NCBI GenBank assembly: GCA_023150555.1
Contig: JAKLKQ010000008.1
Location: 62,001 to 126,000 of the forward strand
Source of the DNA: Planctomycetota bacterium
Lineage (GTDB): Bacteria > Planctomycetota > SZUA-567 > H5-PLA8
Reading direction: 5' to 3'
Length of the DNA stretch: 64,000 nt
In this document: piece by piece, positions 25,866 to 34,510 of the stretch
How positions within the stretch are numbered: position 1 is the stretch's first letter
How the letters are laid out: every line of letters starts with the position of its first letter
Notes under the pieces: generated by a model
Seen by the model: the letters and a program-made list of their open reading frames with translations, nothing else
Databases searched by the model: none
Told to the model about the DNA's origin: nothing
Translations under genes and position numbers: made by a program

Positions 25866-25977
25866 GCCTTGATGCTTCGGGCGATCGGCGGAGCCGCTAG
25901 GGGTCCCGCCGGAAGGGCAACAAACTAGCGTACGAAGGGCTTTTCGTCCAGTAACCGTGCGGGCCAATCCGGAAGGC

Positions 25978-26706
25978 TCAGGCCGGCTCGAACTCCTTCT
26001 CGATCAGCTCGGTCAGGTCCCAGAAGTTGTGGATCACGAAGGCCGGGGGCGTGGAACCCGGGCGCTCGTGGTACTTGCCCGAGCGGCGGTTGAGCACCGT
26101 CACCCAGCCGGCGCCGTTGGCGGGGTCGATGTCGCGGTCCGGGCGGTCGCCGATGTGCATGCAGCGGTCGCACGGCACGTCCTGGCTCTGCGCGGCGCGC
26201 TGGAAGAACTTGGGGTTGCCCTTGCTCATGCCCAGCTGGTCGCTGATGAAGATCGCGCGCTTCTCGATGAAGGGCAGGATGCGCAGGCGCACCAGCTTCT
26301 CGGCCTGCTTCACCGTGTAGCCCTGCGAGACGACGCCCATCACGAAGCCCCGCTTGTGCAGGTCCTTCAGGCACGCGACCACGTCCTCGTACGGGACCAG
26401 GCTGTGCACCACCGTGTCGTGGTACGCCGCCACGCCCGTCGCGACCAGGATCGCCGGGTTCAGCCCGTTGAGCACCTCCGCCGGCAGCCGCTGCAGCAGC
26501 CGGTCGAAGTGGTGCTCGTCGTTCGACGTGAACTCCTGGATCACCTCGTTGAGTTCGTTCGTGGCGGTCTCGAGATCGATCTTCATGCCCATCTCGATCA
26601 TGGCCTTCAGCGAGTTCGCGCGCGCCAGGCGCACGAAGTCGCTGGTCGAATAGAGCGTGTCGTCGATGTCGAAGGTGATCAGGCCCAGCGGTCGCTTCTT
26701 GGCCAT
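25978..26706 (-). CDS. HAD-superfamily hydrolase
   Basis: A 242-residue cytoplasmic protein. Motif I is FDIDDTLYST (nucleophile and acid/base aspartates), motif II is VVSQG, and the later motifs are SKGNPKFF (lysine) and HIGDRPDRDIDPANGAGW (motif IV aspartates), so all catalytic residues are present. A helical cap lies between motifs I and II, the subfamily I type. The ATG at 26706 has GGGGAGG 6 nt upstream. A small-molecule phosphatase is likely; the substrate is unknown. It stands alone between tRNA-Glu and the EF-hand gene. Confidence 0.9.
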   Translation of the reverse strand: MAKKRPLGLITFDIDDTLYSTSDFVRLARANSLKAMIEMGMKIDLETATNELNEVIQEFTSNDEHHFDRLLQRLPAEVLNGLNPAILVATGVAAYHDTVVHSLVPYEDVVACLKDLHKRGFVMGVVSQGYTVKQAEKLVRLRILPFIEKRAIFISDQLGMSKGNPKFFQRAAQSQDVPCDRCMHIGDRPDRDIDPANGAGWVTVLNRRSGKYHERPGSTPPAFVIHNFWDLTELIEKEFEPA

Positions 26707-26822
26707 CCACGGCCTCCCCGGCATACGGTACGGTGCCCGGGGACCCTTTTACCGGATGGAAGCCCTTCGGGCACGCCAATTCCGGAGGGCTGAGCGCGGC
26801 GCGGGCGCCTTCTCGCGGGCAC

Positions 26823-26856
26823 AAAAAAGGCGCGCGGCTCAGGGAAGCCGCGCGCC
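26823..26856 (-). terminator. Rho-independent terminator of the EF-hand gene
   Basis: On the minus strand an 11-bp perfect GC stem (GGCGCGCGGCT and its complement, 6-nt loop) is followed at once by TTTTTT. It lies 30 bp after the EF-hand stop codon. Confidence 0.9.
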
Positions 26857-26885
26857 TGGGGCAGGGCCGGATCGGAAGGGAAAGA

Positions 26886-27518
26886 TCAGAAGCTGCGGCC
26901 GCGGCTCTTCTTCGCGCCGGGGCTGCCCGGACCGGTGCCGGCGCCGTCGTTCACCTTTGGGTTGCCGTGCGGCGGGGGATCTTCGCCGTTGCCGACGCCG
27001 TTGTTGCCGTGCGGGCGCTCGCTGCCTTCGCCCTTGCAGCCGCAGTGCTTCTCGCGGAACTCCTTCAGCGCTTCCTTGGCGGTGGCCTTCTCGGCATCGT
27101 CCAGCTGCCCGTCGCCGTTGGCGTCGAACTTCTCCAGGATCCGTTCGTGGCGTTCGCCGCGGCGTTCCTGCATCGCGGCCTTGGCGGCCTCGCGCTCGGC
27201 CTCGTTCAGCTGGCCGTCGCCGTCGGTGTCGAAGTGCTTCAGCATGCGCTCGCGCAGCTCGTCGCGGCAGCCTTCGCCCTGGTGGTTCTGGCGGTGCTTC
27301 TGGAGGGCTTCCTTCGCGGCGGCCTTCTCGGCGTCGTTCAGCTGGCCGTCGCCGTCGGCGTCGAACTTCTCCAGGATCTTCTCGCGCAGTTGCGGATGCG
27401 GCTTGCGGCAGTGCGGTCCCTTGCCTTCGCCGTTGCCTGCGCCCTCGGCGCGCGCAGCGGTCGCCGTTAGCGCCAGCCCCAGCACCACCGTCATCGTCCA
27501 GCTCGTTGCGTGCGTCAT
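26886..27518 (-). CDS. Secreted EF-hand calcium-binding protein
   Basis: A 210-residue protein starting at ATG 27518, with AAAGGAG 8 nt upstream. A signal peptide is followed by three EF-hand loops, each with the full calcium-ligand pattern: DADGDGQLNDAE, DTDGDGQLNEAE and DANGDGQLDDAE, separated by helices of about 30 residues. The C-terminal tail is Gly/Pro/Asn-rich with one CGC pair. It is likely an exported calcium-binding protein; a partner is not evident. It is monocistronic with its own terminator. Confidence 0.88.
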   Translation of the reverse strand: MTHATSWTMTVVLGLALTATAARAEGAGNGEGKGPHCRKPHPQLREKILEKFDADGDGQLNDAEKAAAKEALQKHRQNHQGEGCRDELRERMLKHFDTDGDGQLNEAEREAAKAAMQERRGERHERILEKFDANGDGQLDDAEKATAKEALKEFREKHCGCKGEGSERPHGNNGVGNGEDPPPHGNPKVNDGAGTGPGSPGAKKSRGRSF

Positions 27519-27732
27519 GGTCTTGCTCCTTTCGTCTTCGTTCCCGGCCCTTCCCATGGTGGAGTGCGTATCAAGGCCCGGGCCACGTTTCGGAATAGCA
27601 CTAACATTTTGAAGTGAAAGGAGTTGCGAGATTGCGCCGGTGCCGGAATCGTGTGGGGAAACCCCACGTTGTGGGAATCGCCCTCAGGAGGGGTGCCTTG
27701 TATCGACACCCGGCTGCTTTTAAGCTTTCGGG

Positions 27733-28161
27733 ATGCACACGTGCCCCGAGGCCGCACACCAGGAACTGCGCGCGCTGTACGAACGGCTCGACGCCGAACT
27801 CGCGCCTTTCCGCCGCCGCTGCGACGCGACGGGGCGCTGCTGCAACTTCGCCGCGACCGATCACATGCTCTTTGTGACGAAGCTCGAGGCCGCCGAGATG
27901 GCCCGCGCCGGCGCCGAACCCGATGCCGCGCAGGCCGCCGCCGGGCGCTGCCCCTACCTGCGCGGGACGCAGTGCGGCATCCGCGAACACCGCGCGCTGG
28001 GCTGCCGCATCTACTACTGCGACCGCACGCACGAAGAAGACCGCAACGCGCTGTACGAACGGTTCCTGAAGGAGGTCCGCGCCGTCGAAGCGCGCCACGG
28101 CATCGAAGCGAACTACGGGCCGGTGACGAAGGCCTACGTCCCGGCGGAGCCCCACGCATGA
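27733..28161 (+). CDS. YkgJ-family cysteine-cluster protein
   Basis: A 142-residue cytoplasmic protein with the zinc/iron-chelating cysteine pattern of the YkgJ family: CDATGRCCNF near residue 30, then CPYL, QCGIREHRALGCRIYYCD and a helical C-terminus. These cysteines are predicted to hold a metal or Fe-S cluster. The function is not established in any organism. Its stop overlaps the ubiX start (ATGA), so it is translationally coupled to the quinone genes and may serve that pathway. Confidence 0.88.
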   Translation: MHTCPEAAHQELRALYERLDAELAPFRRRCDATGRCCNFAATDHMLFVTKLEAAEMARAGAEPDAAQAAAGRCPYLRGTQCGIREHRALGCRIYYCDRTHEEDRNALYERFLKEVRAVEARHGIEANYGPVTKAYVPAEPHA

Positions 28162-28802
28162 GTTCGAAGCGCATCGGCCTGGCCATCACCGGCGCCAGCG
28201 GCTCGGTCTACGGCCTGCGCGTGCTGGAGGAACTCCTGCGCGCGCCCGGCGTGGAGATTCATCTCACGATCAGCGCCGCCGCGCGCAAGGTGCTCGCCGT
28301 CGAACACGGCATCGGGGTCGATCTCGAGCGCTTCGACGCGCGCGCGCTGGGCGTGAAGCCGACCAAGCGCCTGGTCTACCACCACCACGAGGACGTCTCC
28401 GCGCCGCCGGCCAGCGGCAGCTTCCGGCTCGCGGCGCTGGCGATCGTGCCGTGCAGCATGGGCTGCGCGGGGCGGATCGCCCACGGGATCTCGGGGGACC
28501 TCGTCGAACGCGCCGCCGACGTGATGCTGAAGGAACGCCGCCCGCTGGTGCTGGTCCCGCGCGAGACGCCGCTTTCGGCGATCCACCTCGAAAACCTGGC
28601 CGCGCTGGCGCGCCACGGCGCCACGGTGCTGCCCGCCGCGCCGGGCTTCTACGGCAAGCCGGAGTCCGTCGAGGACCTGATCGATTTCATCGTCGCGCGT
28701 GTGCTCGATCACCTCGATGTTCCGCACCAGCTGGGCCCGCGCTGGGGCGAGCGGAAAGCGGGGAAGGGAAGTGAGAAGCCCAAGAAGGGGCGCGGGACGT
28801 AA
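28158..28802 (+). CDS. ubiX: UbiX-type flavin prenyltransferase
   Basis: A 214-residue protein that prenylates FMN to make the cofactor used by UbiD-family decarboxylases. Diagnostic stretches are AITGASGSVYGLRVLEELL, VPCSMGCAGRIAHGISGDL, AADVMLKERRPLVLVPRETP and LENLAALARHGATVLPA. The Lys/Gly-rich tail is short. It overlaps the YkgJ gene by 4 bp and the ubiA start (TAATG). In organisms using the futalosine route, UbiX/UbiD/UbiA relatives act after mqnA-D, which suits mqnA 2.5 kb downstream. No ubiD relative is in this window. Confidence 0.93.
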   Translation: MSSKRIGLAITGASGSVYGLRVLEELLRAPGVEIHLTISAAARKVLAVEHGIGVDLERFDARALGVKPTKRLVYHHHEDVSAPPASGSFRLAALAIVPCSMGCAGRIAHGISGDLVERAADVMLKERRPLVLVPRETPLSAIHLENLAALARHGATVLPAAPGFYGKPESVEDLIDFIVARVLDHLDVPHQLGPRWGERKAGKGSEKPKKGRGT

Positions 28803-29713
28803 TGGGCGCCGCGCCGCCGCTGAAGCGCCTCTGGATCCTCCTCGACGCGATCAAGATCGCCCACAGCGTCTTCGCGCTGCCCTTCGCGCTCGTCGCGATG
28901 CTCGTCGCCGCCGGCGGCTGGCCCGACGCGAAGACCTTCGGCCTGATCCTCGTCTGCATGGTCGCCGCGCGCAGCGCCGCGATGGCCTTCAACCGCCTCG
29001 CCGACCGCCGCTTCGACGCCGCCAACCCGCGCACCGCTTCGCGTCCGACCGTCAGCGGTCCGGTGGGCCCCGGCTTTCTGGCCGGCTTCGTCGCTGCGAG
29101 CGTGGGGATTTTCTGGGCCGCGACGTGGTTCCTGAACGCCGTCTGCTTCGCCCTGGCGCTGCCGGTGCTGGCGATCCTGCTCGGCTACAGTTACGCAAAG
29201 CGTTTCACCAGCCTCTGCCACTTCTGGCTGGGGTTCTCGCTGGGCCTCGCGCCGCTTGGCGCGCACCTGGCGGTGCGGGGCGACCTGCTGCCGCTCGCGG
29301 GCCTGGGCGTGCGCTGGGGGCTGCCGTTCGAGGCCTTCCCGCTGCTGCTGGGCGCCGCGGTGCTCTGCTGGGTCAGCGGCTTCGACCTGATCTATGCCTG
29401 CCAGGACGTCGAAGTCGACCGCGCCGACGCGCGGCTGCACAGCATGCCGAAGCGCCTGGGCGTGGCCGGCGCGCTGAAGCTCAGCTCGTGGCTGCACGTG
29501 CTGGCCGCCGCGCTGCTGTTGGGCGTGGGCTACTACGCGTCGATGGGCGCGTGGTACTACGGCGCGTGGGCGGTGACGGCCGCGCTGCTGGTGTACGAAC
29601 ACTGGATCGTACGCCCCGACGACCTCTCGCGCGTCAACGTCGCCTTCTTCACGCTCAACGGCATCGTGGGCCTGGTGCTCTTCGCGGCGGTGCTGGTGGA
29701 GCGCGCGCTTTGA
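28802..29713 (+). CDS. mqnP: UbiA-family prenyltransferase, likely MqnP of the futalosine menaquinone route
   Basis: A 303-residue membrane enzyme with about eight or nine helices. The two aspartate motifs that bind the prenyl diphosphate through magnesium are both present: NRLADRRFD near residue 62 and DLIYACQDVEVD near residue 198. It would attach the isoprenoid chain to the menaquinone head group. The MqnP assignment rests on coupling to ubiX and closeness to mqnA; a protein for another aromatic prenyl acceptor is the alternative. It overlaps both neighbours, so the run is one transcript. Confidence 0.85.
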   Translation: MGAAPPLKRLWILLDAIKIAHSVFALPFALVAMLVAAGGWPDAKTFGLILVCMVAARSAAMAFNRLADRRFDAANPRTASRPTVSGPVGPGFLAGFVAASVGIFWAATWFLNAVCFALALPVLAILLGYSYAKRFTSLCHFWLGFSLGLAPLGAHLAVRGDLLPLAGLGVRWGLPFEAFPLLLGAAVLCWVSGFDLIYACQDVEVDRADARLHSMPKRLGVAGALKLSSWLHVLAAALLLGVGYYASMGAWYYGAWAVTAALLVYEHWIVRPDDLSRVNVAFFTLNGIVGLVLFAAVLVERAL

Positions 29714-30912
29714 GCGACGCGGTTTGCGCGAACGACCCTCCGAAAACATCCGCGCTCCTGCGGCGCATCGCCGCCGTCTTCTACGCCGCCGCCGTCGCGC
29801 TGGCGCTTCCGCTCTGGCTCTTCTTCGTCTGGTACGCGGCGACGTGGACGGCGCGCCTGGGCCTGGCCGCGCTGCTGGGGCTGACCGTCTGCGGCTTCTG
29901 CGCGCTCTGGGCCGGGCGCCCGAAGCATTGGTGCTCGCGGCGCGGGCGGCGGGCGCTTTACGTGGGGCTCGCGGCGAGCTTCCTCGCGTTGGGGGCCATC
30001 GTGGCGCTTGCGCCGAGCGGGCGGGCCGGCGGCGAGACGCTGCTCGCCGAACACGTCTTCCTGAAGGAATTTCCAAGCGCCTTCCCGCGCTTCGCGGCCG
30101 CCAACATCGTCCCCGAGGCCGATCAGGTCTGCTGGGGCGTGGCCCTGGCGCGCTGGTTCGACGCGCTGCTCGGCGGACCGAAGGCCGCGCGCCTGCGCGC
30201 GAACACCCTGGCTGCCTACTGCGAACTCGCGGGCGACGCGGAGTTGCGTGGGTTGGGTTCGGCGATGGACTTCTGCTACGCGCCGCTGCTGGGCGGCGAT
30301 CCGGACACGGGGCATTACGTCGCGCTGGTGCCGCGCGATCGCAAGGGTCGCGAAAAGGTTCTGTGCCTGGTCTTCCTGCACGGCAGCGGCGGGAACTTCG
30401 CGGCGTATTGGAAGGTCCTCGCGCCGCTTGCCCGCGAGGAAGGCGTGGCGCTGCTCTTTCCCTCCTTCGGCATGGGCAACTGGCAGCGCGACGGCAGCGC
30501 CGCGTCGGTGCTGGCCGCGCTGGACGACGCGACGCAGCGCTTTCGTTTAGATCCGGAGAACTGTTTTGTCGCGGGGCTGAGCAACGGCGGGCGCGGCGTC
30601 ACGCGCGCCGTGGCGCTGGCGCCGGAGCGCTTCCGCGGCGTGGTGCTGATTTCGGCGGTGCTCGAGGAAGGTACTATCGCCGAAGGCCTGAGCCAGGGCG
30701 GCTGGAAGGGCACCCGCGTTCTGCTGCTGCACGGCCAGGACGACGAGCGCGTGCCGTGGGATTACACCTTTCAACGCATGCGCCAGCTCATGGACGGCGG
30801 CGCCAGGATGCTGGCGGTTCCGTTTCCAGGTCAGGACCACTTCCTGATGTTCGCGATGCGCGAGAATATGGCGGACACGATCGCGAAGTGGATGAAGGAG
30901 CACACTAAGTAG
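29710..30912 (+). CDS. Membrane-anchored alpha/beta-hydrolase (esterase-like)
   Basis: A 400-residue protein starting at a TTG that overlaps the ubiA stop (TTGA). The N-terminus has about three hydrophobic helices (residues 15-105). The C-terminal half is an alpha/beta-hydrolase with an oxyanion sequence LHGSGGN, the nucleophile elbow GLSNGG, the acid in LLHGQDDERVP and the histidine in PGQDHF, so the triad is complete. It resembles polyhydroxyalkanoate-depolymerase or phospholipase-type esterases. Co-translation with the prenyltransferase is odd, since no menaquinone step needs a hydrolase at this point, unless it handles a futalosine-type ester or acts on the envelope. Confidence 0.82.
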   Translation: MSDAVCANDPPKTSALLRRIAAVFYAAAVALALPLWLFFVWYAATWTARLGLAALLGLTVCGFCALWAGRPKHWCSRRGRRALYVGLAASFLALGAIVALAPSGRAGGETLLAEHVFLKEFPSAFPRFAAANIVPEADQVCWGVALARWFDALLGGPKAARLRANTLAAYCELAGDAELRGLGSAMDFCYAPLLGGDPDTGHYVALVPRDRKGREKVLCLVFLHGSGGNFAAYWKVLAPLAREEGVALLFPSFGMGNWQRDGSAASVLAALDDATQRFRLDPENCFVAGLSNGGRGVTRAVALAPERFRGVVLISAVLEEGTIAEGLSQGGWKGTRVLLLHGQDDERVPWDYTFQRMRQLMDGGARMLAVPFPGQDHFLMFAMRENMADTIAKWMKEHTK

Positions 30913-30923
30913 GGAGAACTCGG

Positions 30924-31241
30924 ATGCACGAAGATGACGAAAAGTGGGTTTCCGCTCAACAACCTCCCAGGGTGGCTTTTCCTTTTCCGGTGGGCGCGGA
31001 ATTGGAAGCGCTTGAAGAGATCGTGCTTTTGATCCCTAAGGCGGTGGTGGGACCGAATGAGAATATAGGCGAATTCATAAAGGCAAATGGAGAGGCTGAA
31101 ATAGCGCTTCGGGAAGATTTGGATGCTTGGTTGGTAAAGTTACAGAAGGGCCATCGACTCGTCTTAGGCCGATCTTGCCAGGTTATGATTTTGGCCAAGG
31201 ACGATAGGCCGCGGCAGGTAAGAATTAGGTTACCTGGATAA
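30924..31241 (+). CDS. Small hypothetical protein in the menaquinone cluster
   Basis: A 105-residue protein with GGGAGA shortly before its ATG. There is no signal, membrane segment or recognised motif; the charged, mixed composition suggests a small soluble protein. The base composition is markedly less GC-rich than in either neighbour, suggesting a later insertion between the esterase and mqnA. It could also be a decaying gene. It has no relatives I can name. Confidence 0.5.
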   Translation: MHEDDEKWVSAQQPPRVAFPFPVGAELEALEEIVLLIPKAVVGPNENIGEFIKANGEAEIALREDLDAWLVKLQKGHRLVLGRSCQVMILAKDDRPRQVRIRLPG

Positions 31242-31308
31242 TACAGTTGCGTTGTAAACCCGCGCCTGCGCTGTCCGGCGCGCCTGCGGAGTGATAGATA
31301 TTCCTGCC

Positions 31309-32106
31309 ATGAGCAAGCTCGTCCGCATCGGCAGCGTCCCGTACCTGAACTCCAAGGCCCTGATCTGGGGCCTGGAGGAAAGGGAAAAGTCCGGCGCCTA
31401 CACGCTGGAACTCCAGCCGCCCAGCCTGCTGGCTAAGCGCCTGGCCGCCGGGGAACTCGACGTCGCGCTGGTCAGCAGCGTCGAGTTCTTCCGCCACGAT
31501 ACGTACCGCATCGTGCCGGGCATCGGCGTCTGCGGCGACCGCGAGATGTGGTCGATCCGCCTCTTTCACCGCGGGCCGTTGAAGAAGATCCGACGCGTGG
31601 CGCTGGATCCCGCCAGCGAGACCACCAACACGCTGGTGCGCGTGGTGCTGGCCGAACGCCACGGCCTGAACGTCGAGTATGTACGGCTCGCGCCGGGCGA
31701 AGACGGCGCGAAGCGCGGCGACCTCGACGGCCACGTGCGCATCGGCGACCCGTGCCTGACCTTCCGCGAACCCGGCTTCGAGCCGCTCGATTTGATGGCC
31801 GAATGGCGCGCGCACACGGGCCTGCCGTTCGTCTTCGCGGCGTGGCTGGTGCGAGGCGGCGTGGAGTTGGGCCCGGTGAAGCAGCGCCTCGCGCAGGCGC
31901 GCCGCGACGGGCTCGCGCATATCGACGAAATCGCCAAGCTGCACCACGAAGAGGTCGGCCTCTCGCTCGAACGCGCGCGCGCCTACGTCGGCGGGATCAT
32001 CCACTACGACCTGGGCGACGCCGAGTGCGCTGGCCTGCGCCGCTTCGGCGAGGAACTCGCCAAGCTGGGCCTGATCAAGCAGGCGCGCGAGCTGGTTTTC
32101 GTGTAG
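31309..32106 (+). CDS. mqnA: Chorismate dehydratase, futalosine menaquinone pathway
   Basis: A 265-residue soluble enzyme that removes water from chorismate to give 3-enolpyruvyl-benzoate, the first step of the futalosine route. It has the periplasmic-binding-protein-like fold of MqnA, with RIGSVPYLNSKAL at the very start, DVALVSSVEFF, ASETTNTLVRVVL and IGDPCLTFR. I chose the ATG at 31309 because it puts the conserved N-terminus directly after the methionine; a GTG 18 bp upstream is possible. No strong ribosome binding site is seen. It is downstream of ubiX and mqnP in the same direction. Confidence 0.93.
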   Translation: MSKLVRIGSVPYLNSKALIWGLEEREKSGAYTLELQPPSLLAKRLAAGELDVALVSSVEFFRHDTYRIVPGIGVCGDREMWSIRLFHRGPLKKIRRVALDPASETTNTLVRVVLAERHGLNVEYVRLAPGEDGAKRGDLDGHVRIGDPCLTFREPGFEPLDLMAEWRAHTGLPFVFAAWLVRGGVELGPVKQRLAQARRDGLAHIDEIAKLHHEEVGLSLERARAYVGGIIHYDLGDAECAGLRRFGEELAKLGLIKQARELVFV

Positions 32107-32216
32107 GGAGTCTTGCGGGGTCCGGTATCCGGAAAGACTATTTTGGCACTGCCCGGCGTTTGTTATTCGTGAATTGGAAAGTCGCCTTGACCCTTCGACC
32201 TTCTGAATCGCCGGAG

Positions 32217-32672
32217 ATGCGCAAATTTGGCACGGCTATGGGTGTTCTGGTCGCTGCGCTCTACCTTATCGGCTCTGGCTTCTTTAACACCCCGCTCCCG
32301 CTTATCCTGCTTCTCGGAATCGTGGGCCTGATCTTGCTCTACCGCATGGGCCGGGCGCTCTTCGCGGGCAAGGGAATTCCGCTCAGCGAGTGGTTTGCGA
32401 CGTTCCTCGCTGGCGCCGCCACCGCCACCTTCTCGGCGATGCTGATCCCCGAAGGCGACGAGGCGCCCATCGAACGCACCAAACTCACCGTCATCATCGT
32501 GGCGCTCTCGTTCGTCTCGGCCTTCGCCGGCAGCGCGTTCGCGTGGTATCACGTGTCGACGGTCGACGAGCAGGACCCGCGCCGCCGCTGGCGGGTCCTC
32601 TTTGCGGGCTGGGTGCTTGCGGTAGGATCGTGGGTCGGCCTGTTCGCGTACTACGCCGCGAAGGCCAAGTAA
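32217..32672 (+). CDS. Small four-helix membrane protein
   Basis: A 151-residue protein with four hydrophobic helices (about 8-28, 30-48, 88-108 and 128-147) and a polar loop holding PEGDEAPIERTK. No family was recognised. The start is uncertain: ATG at 32217 or GTG at 32169, neither with a good ribosome binding site. It lies between mqnA and the DUF4416 gene in the same direction and may be part of the transcript. Confidence 0.6.
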   Translation: MRKFGTAMGVLVAALYLIGSGFFNTPLPLILLLGIVGLILLYRMGRALFAGKGIPLSEWFATFLAGAATATFSAMLIPEGDEAPIERTKLTVIIVALSFVSAFAGSAFAWYHVSTVDEQDPRRRWRVLFAGWVLAVGSWVGLFAYYAAKAK

Positions 32673-32701
32673 GAAGCTCTCGGTTCCCGCAGAGGTAAAC
32701 A

Positions 32702-33229
32702 ATGGCCGCGCCGCATGCGCCCGTGATGGTCACGCCACTGGTCGCGCTGCTCTACGGCAGCGAGGCGCAATACGCCGCCGCGCGCGAGGCCCTCGAAGGC
32801 CGCTTCGGGGCAGTGGAACTCGAGAGCCCCGCGTTTCCGTTCACGAGCACCGACTATTATGCTGCGCAGATGGGCGAATCCATCACCCGCCGATTCCTCA
32901 CCTTCGCGCGCCTGGCCGACGCGTCGGAACTCGCCGCGTGGAAGCTCTTCTCGAACGAACTCGAAGGAAAGCTCGCCGCGCGCTTCGCCGGCGGGCCGCC
33001 GCGCCCGGTCAACGTCGATCCGGGCTACGTCACCGGCGCGAAGCTGGTGCTGGCCAGCACCAAGGACTTCGCGCACCGCATCTACCTGCGCGATGGGATC
33101 TTCGCCGAGATCACCCTGCGCTTCCGCGACGGCGCCTGGCAGGCGCACGAGTTCACTTTCCCGGATTTTCGCGCCGAGACCTATCACTCCTTTCTTAAAC
33201 AGGCACGGGACAAGCACTTAGCCAAATAG
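32702..33229 (+). CDS. DUF4416 family protein
   Basis: A 175-residue soluble protein that matches DUF4416 along its length: FPFTSTDYYAAQMGESITRR, WKLFSNELEGKLA, RPVNVDPGYV, KLVLASTKDFAHRIYLRDGI and the C-terminal FPDFRAETYHSFLKQARD. The family is found in Planctomycetes, Deltaproteobacteria and other anaerobes and has no known function. The conserved Asp, His and Arg residues suggest an enzyme. It starts 29 bp after the small membrane protein gene. Confidence 0.9.
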   Translation: MAAPHAPVMVTPLVALLYGSEAQYAAAREALEGRFGAVELESPAFPFTSTDYYAAQMGESITRRFLTFARLADASELAAWKLFSNELEGKLAARFAGGPPRPVNVDPGYVTGAKLVLASTKDFAHRIYLRDGIFAEITLRFRDGAWQAHEFTFPDFRAETYHSFLKQARDKHLAK

Positions 33230-33355
33230 CGGCTTTTCGTACGTATGCGTAAATTCTGTCGAATCGCGCTCCGGCCTGGACCGTCTTACGTGCAGCGGAG
33301 CGCTCCGGTGCGTTCCGCCTCCTTCATATAGATCGACGGGACGGAGGCGACGGCC

Positions 33356-34300
33356 ATGGGCATGCGGTGGGCGGTCGGCGGGTTGGTGGCGGCGCTGGGT
33401 CTGGCGGTGGCCGTGGGCGGCTGGGGCTGGCAGGAACAATCCGCGCGCGTGGCCGCCGAGCAGAAGGTCGCCGCGGCGCGGGACGCAGCGCGCGCGCAGG
33501 CCGGGGAACTGGAAGCGGCCCGCGCCGAGATCAAGGCGGCGGCCGAGAAGCTTTCGGCCGCGAGCGAAGACTTCGAAGCGATGCGCCGCAGTTGGGGCCT
33601 GGAACGCGGGCGCCTCTCGATCCGCGGGGACCTGCTGACGGTCGAGAACGGCGAGCTGAGCGACCAGGTCAAGGAACTCAACGACCGGCTTCAGGCCGCG
33701 GGGCTGGCCACGCAGAACCTGGATGCTTCGCTGAACGCCGAGCAGGAACGCCGCCGGCAGCTCGAGGCCACCCTGGCCGCCGAACGCGACGCCGCCGAGG
33801 AGACCGCCGGGGCGCTGCGCGAGCGCGAAGCCGAGGCGCTGCAGCGCGCCGAGGCCAAGGCCCGCGACCTGAAGCGGGCGCAGAGCGAGGCCAAGGCTGC
33901 GCAGGAGCGCCTCGACCAGGCCGCCAACGCCGCGAAGGCGCTGCAGCAGCAGAACAACGCGCTGGCGCAGGACGTGCAGGACGCCAACGCGGGACTCAAC
34001 GCCGCCAACGCGGGCCTCGCGCAAGCCAACGCGAACCTCGCCGAGTTTAACGCAGACTGGAGCCGCGCGCTCGCGCAGATGAACGCGCTCGAACGCCTGA
34101 ACCGGCGTCTGGATCACGACCTGCGCGCCGCGCGCGCGGAGATCGAACGCCTGCGCACCGAGCTGGCCAAGTACACGCCGCGCCCGCAGCCCCAACCCCA
34201 GCCGCGCCCGCCGCACGGCGGCCCCGGCCACCAGCGCCCCGGCTACGACCTGGAGCTGGACGGCGCCACCGGCCGCGCGGTGGTCAGCAACGGGAGGTAG
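33356..34300 (+). CDS. Membrane-anchored coiled-coil protein
   Basis: A 314-residue protein with one N-terminal membrane segment (about residues 5-24) followed by a nearly uninterrupted Ala/Glu/Arg-rich coiled coil of some 240 residues. It ends in a Pro/Gln/His-rich linker (PRPQPQPQPRPPHGG) and a short tail. Near residues 205-225 the sequence repeats DANAGLNAANAGLAQANANL, a short heptad-like repeat. It is probably an envelope-spanning spacer; no enzymatic domain is present. Confidence 0.75.
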   Translation: MGMRWAVGGLVAALGLAVAVGGWGWQEQSARVAAEQKVAAARDAARAQAGELEAARAEIKAAAEKLSAASEDFEAMRRSWGLERGRLSIRGDLLTVENGELSDQVKELNDRLQAAGLATQNLDASLNAEQERRRQLEATLAAERDAAEETAGALREREAEALQRAEAKARDLKRAQSEAKAAQERLDQAANAAKALQQQNNALAQDVQDANAGLNAANAGLAQANANLAEFNADWSRALAQMNALERLNRRLDHDLRAARAEIERLRTELAKYTPRPQPQPQPRPPHGGPGHQRPGYDLELDGATGRAVVSNGR

Positions 34301-34319
34301 AACGGGGCGCTTCCGTTCT

Positions 34320-34371
34320 GCGGAACGACCCCAACACAGAGGGCGCAGAGAACTAAGAGGTCACAGAGAAC
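34320..34371 (+). repeat. CAGAG-type dispersed repeat, copy 2
   Basis: GCGGAACGACCCCAACACAG followed by GGGCGCAGAG, AACTAAGAGG and TCACAGAGAACC units. It is the same element as 11516-11570 in the opposite orientation. It sits 19 bp after the stop of the coiled-coil gene. Confidence 0.6.
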
Positions 34372-34510
34372 CATCTATGGGTGGCCCGCCCCGCAGGGGG
34401 CGGCCGAAGGCCGCAAGAAGCACCTGCCATTTACATACGCAAAGCGGTAGTCGAGACTCGGTTCATCTGTCCTTCTTCATGGGTGCTGCAATTCGAGCGT
34501 CGCGGTGCCA

